Shown here one piece after another: positions 43,457 to 55,470 of a stretch of 64,000 nucleotides of DNA (within the stretch, counting starts at the first letter, position 1; each line of letters starts with the position of its first letter). The DNA lies in the NCBI GenBank assembly GCA_043228905.1, contig JBHGNT010000001.1, forward strand, positions 24,552,001 through 24,616,000. The letters are read 5' to 3'. The DNA is from Azolla caroliniana (taxonomy: Eukaryota; Polypodiophyta). The position numbers were made by a program, and so were the translations under genes. The notes beneath the pieces were generated by a model. The model was not told the DNA's origin, searched no databases, and was given only the letters and a program-made list of their open reading frames with translations.

Positions 43457-46400
43457 TTTTAGCTACTTATGTGGATGGCAGACTGTGAATGATGTCATGT
43501 ATGGAGTGCTTGCTGCTGCTGTTACACGCTATTTACGAGAGCAACATGGTATAATGATATGCACCATATAATTAGATTTTTATGAACATTTATCTTATCT
43601 TAAAGATTACAATGTTTAGGTCACTTTTATAGTGCGTTTTTAGTGTGGAAGATGCATATCTTGTATTTTTTCCTTCACATACTTGAGCATGTCAGTATAG
43701 ATCCCGTGTATGGTGGATTTTAATTCAAAATTAAATCTGTTATTCATGAGTTTTTTGAGTATAACGAAGATACATTTAGTTGTTTTGCAACTTAGCAAGA
43801 GAAATTCGTAACCAGAATTATATAGCTTATTCTTGAGTTATTGAAGCATAAATAATAAGCTTCCAGTTGTTTAGATATATAATTAATGCTGAAACTTGAA
43901 AGTGAAAGTTACAGAACGAGTACATCTGGATCATGACCCCGTTACCCTTGTCATCTGACACTAAAGTGCCACCTTGCTTCAGGGACTTCTCCATTTTGGA
44001 TCGCAGCTCATGTACGAGATCATTTGAAGGCAGAAGTTTTAGTCTATCTAAGTTCTGAATGTTAAGTATTTAGCTAGTGGGATTCTCTGGTACCTTAGGA
44101 AGTTCTTCTAATTTATCTATATCTATTTTAGTTCGTCCTCAAAGATGACACAACATTTTAAGATGTAATTTCTCATTCGATCTCATAAGCCATTTTGGCC
44201 CCCCTAAGTGCCATTTTTGCAAGCATCTTATGACAATTTGACGCCATTAGGAAAAGTAAACGACTGAGAAAGTGGTTAAGCAGCGAAGTTTGAAACTTCT
44301 AGGGGCATGCGAGATAACTTGCATATTTTAACTTTTATGCAACAAATAGATGCAACATGCATAGGCTGTAACTTAAAAAAGTGCACAAGATAGCCATCCT
44401 TCTAATGCGTGCAAAGTTTAAAATAGGATGCAATGACAGCCGAACAAAAGTTGTATGTAGAAATTTGTAAAATCTAGAAGAATATGAGATGTTTTATGGA
44501 AGCTTTCTTGCCCGTTAGCTCCTTCAGGGCAGTTTCATTATCTGAACAGATTGGTATCGATATTTACCCAAAGAATTAGAAACTATTGTACAATGATTAA
44601 TGTCACGAACATTAAACACTTGATATCGAATACATCTATGGTCAATGCTTTAAAGGCAAGGAAATGCAAGTGCAACAGGATTATAGGCCAGGAAGTAGAA
44701 ACTCAAAGTAAACATAATCCTGGTTTGGAAGACTTCTGAAATATTCTGGTGGACAAACTTTTTAAGTCCAGGAAGCCATTCAGGTAGGACTTTGGTCAAT
44801 CTTAAGTACCAATGGAAAAGGAATTAGGAAGACATATCAAGAAAGAAAAACTTTGATGGAAGAATGGAGATGCTTTAGCACTGAAGTAAAAGGACTCTAT
44901 GCTTCAACAGAAGTAACACCAAGAAGTAGGAAATGCATCTTTATCAGATACATCCTGGAGTTTAAAGTATACAGACTCTGATCTGATTGGAAAGAAGATG
45001 ATACTCAGAAGGGATGCTGAACTCGATGAGATTTTAGATATAGTGGAAAGGAGATTCAATCTTTTAGGAGAATGCGCCATGAAGGAGATAATGTTGAAAC
45101 GGATACAACAACCAGGGTCTACAAATGATGATCAGGGAATGGAGCTGTGGAACCTGAACAACTCAATCTGACTCGAGAAGAGATTCCACTCCATGAGTAG
45201 TGGATGAACTCCAAGAATCTGGAGTGAGCCCACTGATTGGAAATCTGATGGTATGTCCCAGGAGGTTTAGGAGATAGAGCAAGAATGGTAGAAGCATGCA
45301 GTGGATTAGATTGCCAACCTAGCAATTATGGCAATATCATTGAAAATGGCAAGAAGCCGAATTCTGTGACAATGAAAGATCCAAGGTGGAAAGAAACTAT
45401 GTAGTCTAAGCTAAAGAGTACTTCTGACAATCAGAGTTTGAAATTGACAAAATAAAATGGTCATGGGAACAAGATGGATTTCGAAAACTAAGTTCAAAGC
45501 TGATGGTTCTATGAACAAGTACCAATTCATAGTGAAAGGGTATGTGCAGAAGCAAGGAATAGACTATGAGGAACTATTTTCTCTGATTGTAAAGCTCAGG
45601 ATGATCAAAGCAGTTCTGAAAAAGTCCACAGTGTGGGAATGGTTAGCATACCTAATGGATGTTAAACAAGCTTTTCTGAATGGATAGTCGTGGTGTTCAT
45701 GGAGCAACCTCAGGGTTTTAAGCTACCTGTTTCAGAAAACAAGAATTTGTGGTTGTCGAAAGCCCTCCTAGATAGGTTAATGTAAGCACCAAAGGCCTTG
45801 TACAAGCGAGGAATTCCTCACAATGAACAGATTTACAAAATGTCCAATGGATGTTGTACTGTATATAAAAACAGAAGATGAGCAGATAGTGATCCAATAT
45901 TGTATTTGAATGACGTGGTCCTCATGGGCATTACTGAAGATGACTTGAATTGGATCAAGCAGAAGCTGTGTTCTGCATTCAAGATGAGGGATCTAGGTTT
46001 GTTGCACTTCTGTTTGGGACTAGAGATATATCAGAGGGACGGTATATTTGTAGCTGAGAGGTGTATCAAAATGACGGAGATATTTGTAGCTGAGACTAAG
46101 TAAGCAGAACATAATTCTCAAAGTGTTTGGGATGGACAGAAAGTTGGCTTCCCTATTGGGATCAATCTGAAGCTGTCAAATAAAGACAAAATTTTCTTTG
46201 GACTTGACCAAGGAGAATACAATGTCTGTAATATAGCACTAGTGAATTGAAAATTTTACCTTACATGAGTTTTCTATGTTTTGCATCAATCATTACATGC
46301 ATACTCTATGAAGACATCAACAACATTGCTATTTTCTCTTTGTTTTAGAATTTCACCTTGTTGATGCATGCCATGGATTTGCTTATGCTTCATTATTTTC

Positions 46401-48623
46401 TTTCTTCCTATGCATGCCATGAATTTGCCTATGCTCGACCTTAAATGAGTTTACTATGTTTTTTATCAATCTTCTTTGTTTTATAATTTTACCTTGTTGA
46501 TGCATTCCATGAATTTTCTTATGCTTGCCTTATTACACCATGTTGTTTTTCATAATGGTTCTTAGTTAATCTGATTAGTAAATGGGCTTGCTAGAAATTT
46601 AGGGATGTGGAGAATTCCAAACTTCCAATTTGCTATCCATAAAAAAAAACAGTCTTGTTCTAACTTCTAAATTGTGATACCCTTGGCTGGCAGGTAATAT
46701 CATTAATTTGGGTGAGCTTGGCAAACATGTGTACACGAGATTTTCATTAGCAAATTTACGTGTCCGAGCATGCTTATTGGTGAACACAAGGTCATCACCA
46801 GGTCTACATGTGAGCTTACATTGAAAATTTTAATATGTGACTAGAGCTGAACTACATTGTTTTAGGAAAATCATAGTGGAACAACTTTGTTTTTATCTGT
46901 TTGTTTATAGGAAATAGAAAAGATGATGTGGGGAGCATCTAATGTTAGATGGGGAAATGCAATTGGTTGTATGCTTCTGCCAATTACACTGTCTGGATTT
47001 GAAGACCCTTTGCAGTGTGTACGAGGCGCAAAAAGTGTATTGGACCGCAAAAAATTGTCTTTGGGTGCAGCTTTTACGTATAAAAGTGCTTCATTGCTAA
47101 TGAAGCTCACCGGAGCAAAGGTATATTATTTTCCTTACAAACTCCCTTTCCTCTTTTATCTTTTTTTTGTTTTTTTCATCATGCGCTGATGGTAGTAAGG
47201 TTCCCACTCTTGTTTATGGAGGTAACAAATATGAAAACTTAAAGGAATTGTCACTGACCATAAACGAAATGGGTGGATTTATGTATCCACAAGAACCTCA
47301 AAACTACAGAAATGTTTCGCTAATCTTTAACTTTTAGTAAAAAAAATTGCATGAATTAAAATCTTATACTGTTGATAAATTGGGTAAATTAATCATTTAA
47401 AAATATTGAGGGTAAAACTGAAAGTTTTCTTTGGAAAAATAGCCATATGGTGAATATTATTAGCGACTATCTATTTCCTTGCTGGATCCTGACTACAGAA
47501 TATACGTACACACACACACATGTATGTGTATGTGTATGTGTATGAATGTATGTATGTATGTGGATGATTTCAGATGCCAACTAGGCTCATATACAGATGT
47601 GTGGCAAACACTACGTTGTCATGCTCAAATGTAGTTGGGCCACTCGAGGAAATCCAGATGTTTGGCCATCAAATCACACACATCCTTCCCACAGTCTCTG
47701 GTCAGCCACAGGTTAGTTCATGTAGATTTACACTAACATTTAAACATAGTAACATTTGCAATTTGTTTAACATTAACTTAATGCAGTGACTTTCACATTC
47801 ATTGTAACATGTCCCACCTAGCAATCCTGGTGTGGAGAGAATACTCTACTGATGAAGAAGTGTGTGTTCGTGAAACCCCCCCCAAACCTTTCATCATTTG
47901 ATGCCCCTGCTAGGGATCACTAGACCAACTTTCTATGTTTTCGGTAGAGTTTTGCACAAACTCCTGGGCAAGTGTTAGAGTTATCAAAGGACCAGAGGTT
48001 AGATAATTAGAAAGAACATTGTACACGTTCAATATTATGTTTAGGGTTTTAAATCAATAGACTTAGAGGATTCTAACGGACATTGTTTTCTATTACCCCA
48101 ATCCCACCAATTATTTATCTTTAATCATGTTTACTTCAAAATTTTCTCATTATTATTTCGTATTCAATTTTTATCTTTTATTTTCTTACTTACCACATCC
48201 TAATTTTCCTTCGTTTTCTTGTGCCCACATTAAACAGTTGATAGTTGAATCAACTGGCAAGTACATATAGTACCTGCCACAGATTTAAGGAATACGTTTA
48301 TTCCTTAAAAAACCCACCTACTAGTACCTTTTTGCATCACAAACCTTTACTATTCTATGGCCGACTCACCATTAAAACTGATATTCACATTCACATTAAT
48401 ATTAATATTAATACCATTACTGTTATCATAACATTAACGTTAATGTCATGGATTGAAGTTGAATCTTTTTGTGTAGGCTTTGTGTGTGCACTTCCAAAGC
48501 TATATGGATCGCGTTGCAATCATCCTATCTGCAGCAAGCGATGTTGTCCCTGACCCCGAAAAACTATGCAAATACATCACGGAAGCCCTTGAAGACATTA
48601 AAGTTAAAATTGCTATGGATTAG
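39394..48623 (+). CDS. WSD1: Wax ester synthase/diacylglycerol O-acyltransferase, WSD1-like, seven exons
   Basis: Exons by GT-AG sites and frame: 39,394-39,678, 40,759-41,331, 43,482-43,548, 46,694-46,809, 46,911-47,120, 47,574-47,711 and 48,477-48,623; together 1,536 bases, 511 residues, with no stop. Exon 1 has PLTPAGRVFSSSSFN. Exon 2 holds the acyltransferase motif HHxxxDG as IVHHSMGDGTSL. Exon 4 ends in VRACLLVNTRSSPGLH. Exon 5 has VRWGNAIGCMLLP, exon 6 NTTLSCSNVVGPLEE and exon 7 HFQSYMDRVAIILSAASDVV with PDPEKLCKYI. Bifunctional WSD enzymes join fatty alcohols or diacylglycerol to acyl-CoA, making cuticular wax esters at the ER. The length matches the family. Introns 2 and 3 hold LINE, SINE and copia debris. 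It appears intact. Confidence 0.9.
41705..41850. repeat. SINE-like pair of tRNA-like modules in WSD intron 2
   Basis: GATGTAGCTCAGTCAGTAAG on the plus strand is followed by a minus-strand module with TACCCGAGTGGTAAATGCAC and GAGGTTCAAATCTTACT. The arrangement is the same as at 38,590-38,780, but more diverged. Confidence 0.55.
41860..42740 (-). pseudogene. LINE fragment: endonuclease piece and 3' tail in WSD intron 2
   Basis: The minus strand at 42,486-42,707 reads ALTCWNPKGGANTIDYLMGS, then FTISGRPTGLTAYHAYLCFE. This is the C-terminal part of an APE-type endonuclease (the SDH-like block is changed). The lower part (about 41,960-42,140) resembles the 3' end of the LINE at 18.2 kb (AATGTTCAAGAA block and the GGCCAATAATGACC tail hairpin). 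The reverse transcriptase between them is missing, so it is an internally deleted or composite copy. Confidence 0.65.
42985..43265. repeat. Two tandem copies of a LINE-tail-like repeat with GA tract and hairpin
   Basis: GAGAGAGAG then a hairpin GAGGCCGAAATGGCC, then GAGATTACATCTGAAAATG, occurs at 42,985-43,085. A second copy with GAGGCCAAAAGGGCC lies at 43,150-43,265. A third, inverted, is at about 44,125-44,210. They share layout with the 3' end of the LINE at 18.1-18.25 kb. Confidence 0.65.
43425..43457. repeat. (GA)n microsatellite
   Basis: An interrupted GA tract lies just upstream of WSD exon 3. Confidence 0.9.
44750..46110 (+). pseudogene. Decayed copia pol fragment in WSD intron 3
   Basis: Plus-strand pieces read WISKTKFKADGSMNKYQFIV, KGYVQKQGIDYEELFSLIVK and MDVKQAFLNG (45,457-45,687). 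After a gap come MYLNDVVLMGITEDDL and DLGLLHFCLGLEIYQRDGIF (45,900-46,103). These are the fingers and palm of a Ty1/copia reverse transcriptase; the catalytic pair reads LND. Upstream (44,820-45,000) weak integrase-end traces appear. It lies in the sense orientation within the intron. Confidence 0.8.
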
Positions 48624-49690
48624 TCAATAAGTTTAAAAAACTAATGATTATTTACCTCTTTGAGGATCACTTTAAACTTAATTTGTTTATATGAAACATG
48701 AAGCACAATAATTTACGAAGTAAACCATTGCTCTATTAGCATAAAACAAAGTCTAGGCAAAGACTTAACTGCTGCTTGAAAGTCCTGGAATGATTTTGTA
48801 CCCCTTTAATGGTGTCAAACAAGAGTTAATTTATTGTTTAAAAAAGGCACGTATCATTGTATGTTTTCTTGGCAAAAGATCGCAATAAGAAATTAACCTT
48901 AATCATGTGTTGAATATAGACATTCGTTAAGCAATATGTAAGCAACCTATGGGTGGTCGTGCTAGGCTAGACTCCAACTCCATAACTTTAAGAGCATATG
49001 TTAACATTTTATCATGGGAGTTTACTTGGAACTTTGAAGTACTGAGAGGAATGTAGGTCATAAATGTGGATTCATTATCTGTAGTTGATATTTGTCCCAG
49101 TAGTACCTTTTCTAAATATTGTTATCCACACCTTCATTATGCATCAATTCAAAAAGATGTGCCAAATTATCTATAGGTTGTGTTCATGTAGTATTCTCTT
49201 TGCTTCAAATTGTTCGATTGCTCTATTGTGCCATTTCAACTTCCCATTACTAAAGCACAATGTTTGCACTTGTAAATATGAATATCTCTTTTTAACATGT
49301 CAAGCTCAATTCAATTTGTGTAATGTTAGTGGCAGAAATTCTGATTTACTAATCATGTAACATTAATATAGAGATCTCCATCTTGTACAACTTCAACTTT
49401 GTCACTCTCCCCCAATGTGGAGCGCTTTCATGAGATTTAGTTTGTCAATGTCTTTCACATGGAAGAACCCACCCACATACAACTTGTTACGGGCATGACC
49501 ATAATTTGTATCCCGTGGTAAGCAGTATGAGGGTTAATTGAGATTGTAAAGAAAGGAGGATTACTTTTTATCCTAGGAATTGAGACAACGTGAACTGTGG
49601 GGGCCTTAGGTCTAGCTATAAAGATGAAGCCTAGCTACTCGAGATTGTGATCTTGTGGTGAACAAACTCTTATAGCGAACGCACTAGTAC
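48624..49690. other. No gene seen downstream of WSD
   Basis: AT-rich intergenic sequence with only short chance ORFs. The WSD 3' untranslated region probably occupies its first few hundred bases. I see no repeats or RNA genes. Confidence 0.5.
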
Positions 49691-50570
49691 CAAGTACGAC
49701 TCAATGCCTATTTCCACTCACTTGGTTGGTGTGGTACAAAGTCAAAGGGTGATTGTGGGTGTGAAAGGGCCGACAAAGTCAAAGGCCCAGAGTTTCCAAA
49801 AAACGGTCAAGGAGAAGATATGTGGGTGGTGGAGAATTGTATGGGGGCAATTGCCATGGGTTGACCTACTCATTCATTCACACTTCCTAGACAGGTGAGT
49901 GGTCCTACACCATGCATGGGGTACCAGAAGCTGCTCTATTACACCTTCATACTGTGTCGTTACCCGCGAGCATGGTGGTTCCTTGAGATCCCTCCTCCAT
50001 GGCCTTCTTCAACCACATGATCCGTCTGGTAGTCACAAAACAGTGGCGGCAGTCGCTGCTGTCAACACCTTCATGGTACACAATAGCGTCAAGGAGGCAA
50101 ATGTTGTGACTATGTACCGCCAACCATTTGCACTCTTCATTGGTGAGACCTGTGGGTGGTAATCCGGTTGCAAAGGAAGGCTCATTTTCATGATCCATGT
50201 GTTCAGATACAGTGGAGTAGTCATGGGCCTGATGTCATGTAGGTGGTAAGAGGTCAGGACTAATATGGTAGTTTCCACGAAGTCATCGATGATGACTCCC
50301 TCCAATCGACCAATGCATGTTGGGTTCGGACATGTGACAATTTGCGAAACTTGAATTCCTTGAGACGAAGCATCCCATTGGGCATGAAGTCGTCAATGAA
50401 GAATTGTACGAACGAGGGGATGAAGGGGTGCAAATGTTTCAGCAATGATTGTTGCTGAAATGGTTTTAGGAGCTGTCTTTGACCCAAAACATCATGATAG
50501 CGGCCAAAAGCACCCAATTCTTTGATGAACACGGTCTTTTCCTTCCTACTCGTTGATTGTAGTTGCTAGT
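49690..50570 (-). pseudogene. Strongly decayed gypsy RNase H-integrase fragment
   Basis: Minus-strand pieces include FATGLPPTGLTNEECKWLAV, followed by HSHNICLLDAIVYHEGVD, aligning with the gypsy-2 segment that reads TTGLPPPQLRTNEKKRLAVR. At about 49,770 WAFDFVGPF matches the integrase WGLDFVGPF. Many stops and frame changes are present. Its lineage is that of gypsy-1 and gypsy-2. Confidence 0.65.
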
Positions 50571-50790
50571 TTTTACAAAGAAAATAGCTTAGCAAGAAAT
50601 GTATTTACCCTTGCTCAGACTTTAAAGAGAGATAAAGGGATGAATTAAAGTTATAATTTATGAGATAAACACGGTCTTTATGCTAGTTTTTACAAAGAAA
50701 ATAGCTTAGCTAGAAATGTATTTATACCCTTGCTCAGACTTTAAAGAGAGATAAAGGGATGAATTAACGTTATAATTAATGAGATAAGCA
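50563..50790. repeat. Tandem duplication, ~120 bp unit, two copies
   Basis: GCTAGTTTTTACAAAGAAAA starts at 50,563 and again at 50,683. Each is followed by TAGCTTAGC(A/T)AGAAATG and CTCAGACTTTAAAGAGAG, through ATGAGATAA(A/G)CAC. Divergence is low. Confidence 0.9.
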
Positions 50791-51540
50791 CATATAATTG
50801 AGGAAAATGGGGTTGAGTTGACCCTATGATCATTCAAACAGTACTACCCATGACTCTAAAAGGGATTGAGATTTGGGGGAAATATCAAATAATAGGATCG
50901 TCTTGTGCATTTCGGCAATCATGTGGAGCCTTACCCTTAAGAGTGGATCAATATTCTTGTAGCTTTTGTCTAATGAAAGGCTTGGGATCTAATAAAGCAA
51001 GCTTGGTTCTATGACATATTCCCATGCAACTTAGACGTTGAGTGTATGCTACTTAGATATCAAGCAACAAGTAGATGCAACAACATAGTGGATGTGGTAT
51101 TATACATTAAAATATCATGGAAATAATATATTAATGGGATGTTAAGAGCAATAGTAAGAAGCTCAAGATTCGTGAGACTACATTGTGAGGGTATAAAGGC
51201 ACTAGATTAAGCATGTGTTGACAACAATCGGTCATAATATTCATGACTTACAGACAACTGCTCAGTAATGATTTCTACAAGCTTAAGATGATCAAACCAT
51301 TTAACAGTAATTTAACTCATCTGCAGGTTGATCCATAGACCTTTTAAATCAATGCATTAACTAGTTCACATATGTAGTTAGACGACATCCATACCTACAT
51401 ATTAGCAGTGTCCTGATATTTTTGTGTTCTGTAGTAACAAACTTTTCATAACAGACGCAAATATGTGTCAAACTATCGATATTCTCATGTGCGTGTGCAT
51501 GTGCGTGTGTGCGTGTGGGTGTGCGTGCGTGCGTGGGTGC

Positions 51541-51585
<45 letters not shown>

Positions 51586-51836
51586 GAGAAAACTATGACA
51601 TATGCACGCATGACAATGCTGACAGATAAACCTTCTTCACAAATTTTACTTACATTTCAAGGGGGAACAGCAAATGAACATTTGCACTACTGCCATCAAC
51701 CCCACACACTATTTTAGTTGCACCTAAGTAAAACAATGGTTTGTCTCATAGCTTCAGTGTCTACTATATCCTCGTCCACTCCAAATGTCAGATACGTATC
51801 AATCATCAAGGATATAATTTGCACCATAGATAGGAT
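50791..51836. other. Intergenic, no gene seen; (TG)n microsatellite
   Basis: The stretch contains a TGTG/CGTG-rich tract at about 51,490-51,583 with about 20 uninterrupted TG units. The rest is AT-rich without domains; it probably includes the PPR gene's 3' untranslated region. Confidence 0.6.
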
Positions 51837-54314
51837 CTAGGAATATACCACCTCATGAAAGGCCAATTTGCTGAGCCTCACATTCCCCCATTTCTTACAA
51901 GCGCTCAGTAATGAAAGCCAGAGTGTAGGATATTCTGAAGCAGGCATCATCTCAATCATTGGCATTGCCTTATCAAAGAGCCCTCCACTACTCAACATAA
52001 CTATCATGCAATTATGATGCTCAGACCCGGACCTAATATCATATGCTCGAGCCATATTCCAATAGCACATTTCAGCGTTATCAAGAAACCCCGACCGACC
52101 ACATGCATTTAGAACACATAATAAGGTGACTGCATCTGGAGAAATGCCTTCCCCTTGCATCATTTCCAAACAATTCAAGGCATCATGAGCTTTCCTTTGT
52201 TGAGCATATCCACCAATAAGTGCATTCCACGAGACAATGTCTTTCGTACAAAGCTCATTGTGTAGCTCTTGTGCTTTTGCAAGCATACCACATTTGATGT
52301 AGAAATCGACCAATGCTGTGCCCAACATGCCATTTTTCTCCATTGATAGTCCCCTTCGCACAATCTCATAGTGAATTTCTTTGCCCTTGTTCATAGCTCC
52401 AATGTTACTACATGCCTTCAGAATGGAAGTGAAAGTGACAACATCCGGAGAGATGCATTCACTTAGCATCATTTCTAAACAACGAAAAGCTTCATATTCT
52501 TGTCTTTGTTGTACATATCCCGCAATTAGTGCATTCCAAGAGACCACATTTTTAACATCAAAACCATTATGCACTTGTTGTGCTTTTGCAAGACAGCCAC
52601 AATTGACATACATTTGCACCAAAGCACTTCCAAGTACAATATCTTTCTCTAGCAACCCTCGACTGATAATATCATCATGGAATTGTTTTCCCTTGCTAAT
52701 AGCTTTTGTCAAGCCACACAACTTCAAGATGTAAGTGAAGGTGATAGCATTAGGTGAAACACACTCAGTCTGCATCTGCTCAAAACAATGGAATGCTTCA
52801 TGGTATTGTTTGTATTGAATATACCCTCCAATTAATGCAGACCAAGAGATTACATTTCTCACCAGAAGCTCTTCAAACACTTCTTGTGCTTTTGCAAATT
52901 CGCCACATTTTGCATACATGTCTACTAAGGCATTGCCGAGCACAATATTGTTTTGCAGTAATTTCTTATTGATGATCTCGTCATGGATCTGCCTACCTTT
53001 GTCAATCATTCCTGTACTACCACATGCCTTCAAGAGGCAGCTGAAGGTTACTTCATCTGGATCTACACCTTCCCTTTGCATCTTCTCAAAGCAATACAAA
53101 GCCTTGTGAGCATGTCCGAGTCGAGCACATTCTCCAATAACAAAAGACCAAGAGAATACATCTCGGCGAGGAAGCACTTCGAGCACTTCTTGTGCTTTTG
53201 AAATAAGACCACATTTGGCGTACATCTCCACCAAAGCATTGCCAAGCATGACATTTTCGCTCAAATAGGTCTTCGTGAGAATCTCATTATGAATTTCCTT
53301 TCCCTTATCGATAGCTCCAATGTTTCCACAAGCTCGCAAAGCACAGGTGAATGTAATCCCATCTGGAGAAAGACCTTCATTTTTTACCTCTTCAAGGCAT
53401 CGTAATGCTTCTTGTCCTCGCTCTGCTCGAACATACCCAGCAATCAACGTAGACCAACACTCCACATTTCGGATTGGAAGCTCCTCAATCACATGTTGTG
53501 CCTCTAAAAGTGCACCACATTTAGCATACATATCAACCAAGGCATTTCCGAGCAAAATATTATTCTTCTGAAAGCCTCTACGAACAATCTGATCATGGAT
53601 TTCTTTACCTTTGTCAATATTCCTTATAATGGCACAAGCTTTCAAGATACAACTAGAAGTCACCACATCTGGAAAGAATCCCTCACTTTGCATTCTTTCA
53701 AAGCACTCCAGCGCATCATCACCTTGTGCATGCCTTACATACCCTGCAATTAAAGCCGACCAAGAAATTAAATCTCGAGCACAAAGATCATCATGTACTT
53801 TTTCTGCTGTTCCAAGTACACCACATTTTGCATACATATCCACTAAAGCAGTGCTGAGCATTATATCTTTCTTTAGCATGCCTCTACAAACAACCTCATA
53901 ATGGATTTTTTTGCCTTTCTTAATAGCCCCTATGCTACCACATGCTTTCAAGACAAAAATGAAGGTGATTACATCAGGAAAAAGGCCCTCATTCTTTACC
54001 CTTTCAAAATAATGGAGAGATTCATGAAATTTCCCCTCTTGGGTAAAGCATACAATTAATGCATTCCACGACATTATGCTTCGAAAGAGTAGTGCACCAT
54101 GCACTTCTTGTGTTTTGAGAAGGCTACCACATTTGGCATACATTCGGATCAAACCACTGCTTACGCAAGGACTCTTTTCATGTAATCCCTTTCTGATGAT
54201 ATCGGCATGTATGATCATTCCTTTACATAGGTCCTTATTCTTGGCACATGCCTTGAGTAATGCCACAAAAGTAATCTCTTCTTTATTATCTTCTTTAAAT
54301 GATATCCTTGTCAT
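51837..54314 (-). CDS. Pentatricopeptide repeat protein, PLS class with E-like end, no DYW
   Basis: This intact 825-residue frame without introns starts at the first ATG after an in-frame TGA six codons upstream. It holds about seven PLS-type triplets of roughly 101 residues, each with VTF..(I/V)LKACG, DKGK(E/Q)IH, NALVDMYAKCG, A(Q/E)EV and SWSALI(A/G)GYV. The last repeats end in NMARAYDIRSGSEHHNCMIV and MIEMMPASEYPTLWLSLLSA, an E1-like module. The DYW deaminase domain is absent. Such proteins bind organellar RNA and act in editing, splicing or stability in chloroplasts or mitochondria. No classic transit peptide is obvious at the given start (MTRISFKEDNKEEITF), so an upstream exon is possible. 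PPR codes are preserved, suggesting a working gene. Confidence 0.9.
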   Translation of the reverse strand: MTRISFKEDNKEEITFVALLKACAKNKDLCKGMIIHADIIRKGLHEKSPCVSSGLIRMYAKCGSLLKTQEVHGALLFRSIMSWNALIVCFTQEGKFHESLHYFERVKNEGLFPDVITFIFVLKACGSIGAIKKGKKIHYEVVCRGMLKKDIMLSTALVDMYAKCGVLGTAEKVHDDLCARDLISWSALIAGYVRHAQGDDALECFERMQSEGFFPDVVTSSCILKACAIIRNIDKGKEIHDQIVRRGFQKNNILLGNALVDMYAKCGALLEAQHVIEELPIRNVECWSTLIAGYVRAERGQEALRCLEEVKNEGLSPDGITFTCALRACGNIGAIDKGKEIHNEILTKTYLSENVMLGNALVEMYAKCGLISKAQEVLEVLPRRDVFSWSFVIGECARLGHAHKALYCFEKMQREGVDPDEVTFSCLLKACGSTGMIDKGRQIHDEIINKKLLQNNIVLGNALVDMYAKCGEFAKAQEVFEELLVRNVISWSALIGGYIQYKQYHEAFHCFEQMQTECVSPNAITFTYILKLCGLTKAISKGKQFHDDIISRGLLEKDIVLGSALVQMYVNCGCLAKAQQVHNGFDVKNVVSWNALIAGYVQQRQEYEAFRCLEMMLSECISPDVVTFTSILKACSNIGAMNKGKEIHYEIVRRGLSMEKNGMLGTALVDFYIKCGMLAKAQELHNELCTKDIVSWNALIGGYAQQRKAHDALNCLEMMQGEGISPDAVTLLCVLNACGRSGFLDNAEMCYWNMARAYDIRSGSEHHNCMIVMLSSGGLFDKAMPMIEMMPASEYPTLWLSLLSACKKWGNVRLSKLAFHEVVYS

Positions 54315-55470
54315 GCTTTTTGCCGTTCTTCATGAGCACATTGCAAAATATTTGCTCCTCTCAGGAAAGAATCAAACCAGTGTATATGGAGGCACATCTC
54401 TCACTATGACGGTTTACACCTTAGCATCAAAAACATAAAGTTGAGAGAACCAAAGTTCAATTCTCGACATGGGCTTGGCCAACCTCGTCCCATAGATCGT
54501 ATTTGGTCTCCCATGCACGTTAATAATCTATCTCTCGACCTTTCAAAATAGTATGTAGCCAAGTTTGAGCCGTACACAACCCAAAGAACTAAGCTACTTA
54601 GCTGTGTATGTATATGTCATATACATACATACATATACACACACATTTGTAGGAATGCAAAACATAACTGGCGAGAAACCCACCAATTTGATGTCATGGG
54701 ACACATACATACACATACACAAACGTATAAACATATATTATTTTATAAATTTAAAGCAGATGCCTGCAATGAAGCCAGTGAAGAAATTCTGAAGAATGAA
54801 ACTCTTGGAAGCATAGAAAGATACAGATTAAGGTTGGGTTTCATCAGGATTCATGTGATCTACAGTCCAATATGAGTAACGAAGGAAGCACAAAGGAAAT
54901 CAAAATCTTCCCCACAAAACAGATATGGGGATATTCCCCGGGTGCATGACACCATTTCACACTCTGTTAGCTTGGTATCCCACCCACATGGAAACATGGA
55001 CATCACAACCAAGGCCCCTGCCTCACCATCCAAAAGATGCTGAGAGTTCTTCCAAAGGGAGGAATGTATGTATGCATTGGCAACCAAAAAAGCATACAAA
55101 GGAACAGTGGGGGTGGAGGAAGGCCTCCTGTCCTGATGCTTCTTTCCTCTTCCATGGTGTAACTGTGAGAACCATGTTGATTCATGCCTGTTTGTTCCTT
55201 CTTGTGCTTCCAGTAGCCTTTTCAGACCATGGGGCACATTACCAGCCGGAATCACAATGGAGTGGCTAACGACCGGCCATCCCTCCGATTTTTGCTTAAT
55301 GCATATACATACAGTTTTTTATTACGACTGCTTTTGTCCGGCTGTCCTATGGGCGAGGCGAGGCGAGATGAGTCTCGTGTCAGACTCGCCCCAATCCATC
55401 CACTGTTAGGCACCTCCACTTGCAACCTATAGTTTCATGGGACATTCACTTTTTGAAACATGCTAGTCCT
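54315..55470. other. Upstream of the PPR gene, no gene seen
   Basis: It contains CATACATACATAT/CACACA tracts (54,620-54,725). A stretch at 54,860-55,440 has open frames on both strands without a recognisable motif. Nothing supports a gene call. Confidence 0.4.

Noticed and set aside
52381-53901. Plus-strand ORFs opposite the PPR gene
   Set aside because: They are periodic antisense shadows of the PPR repeats.
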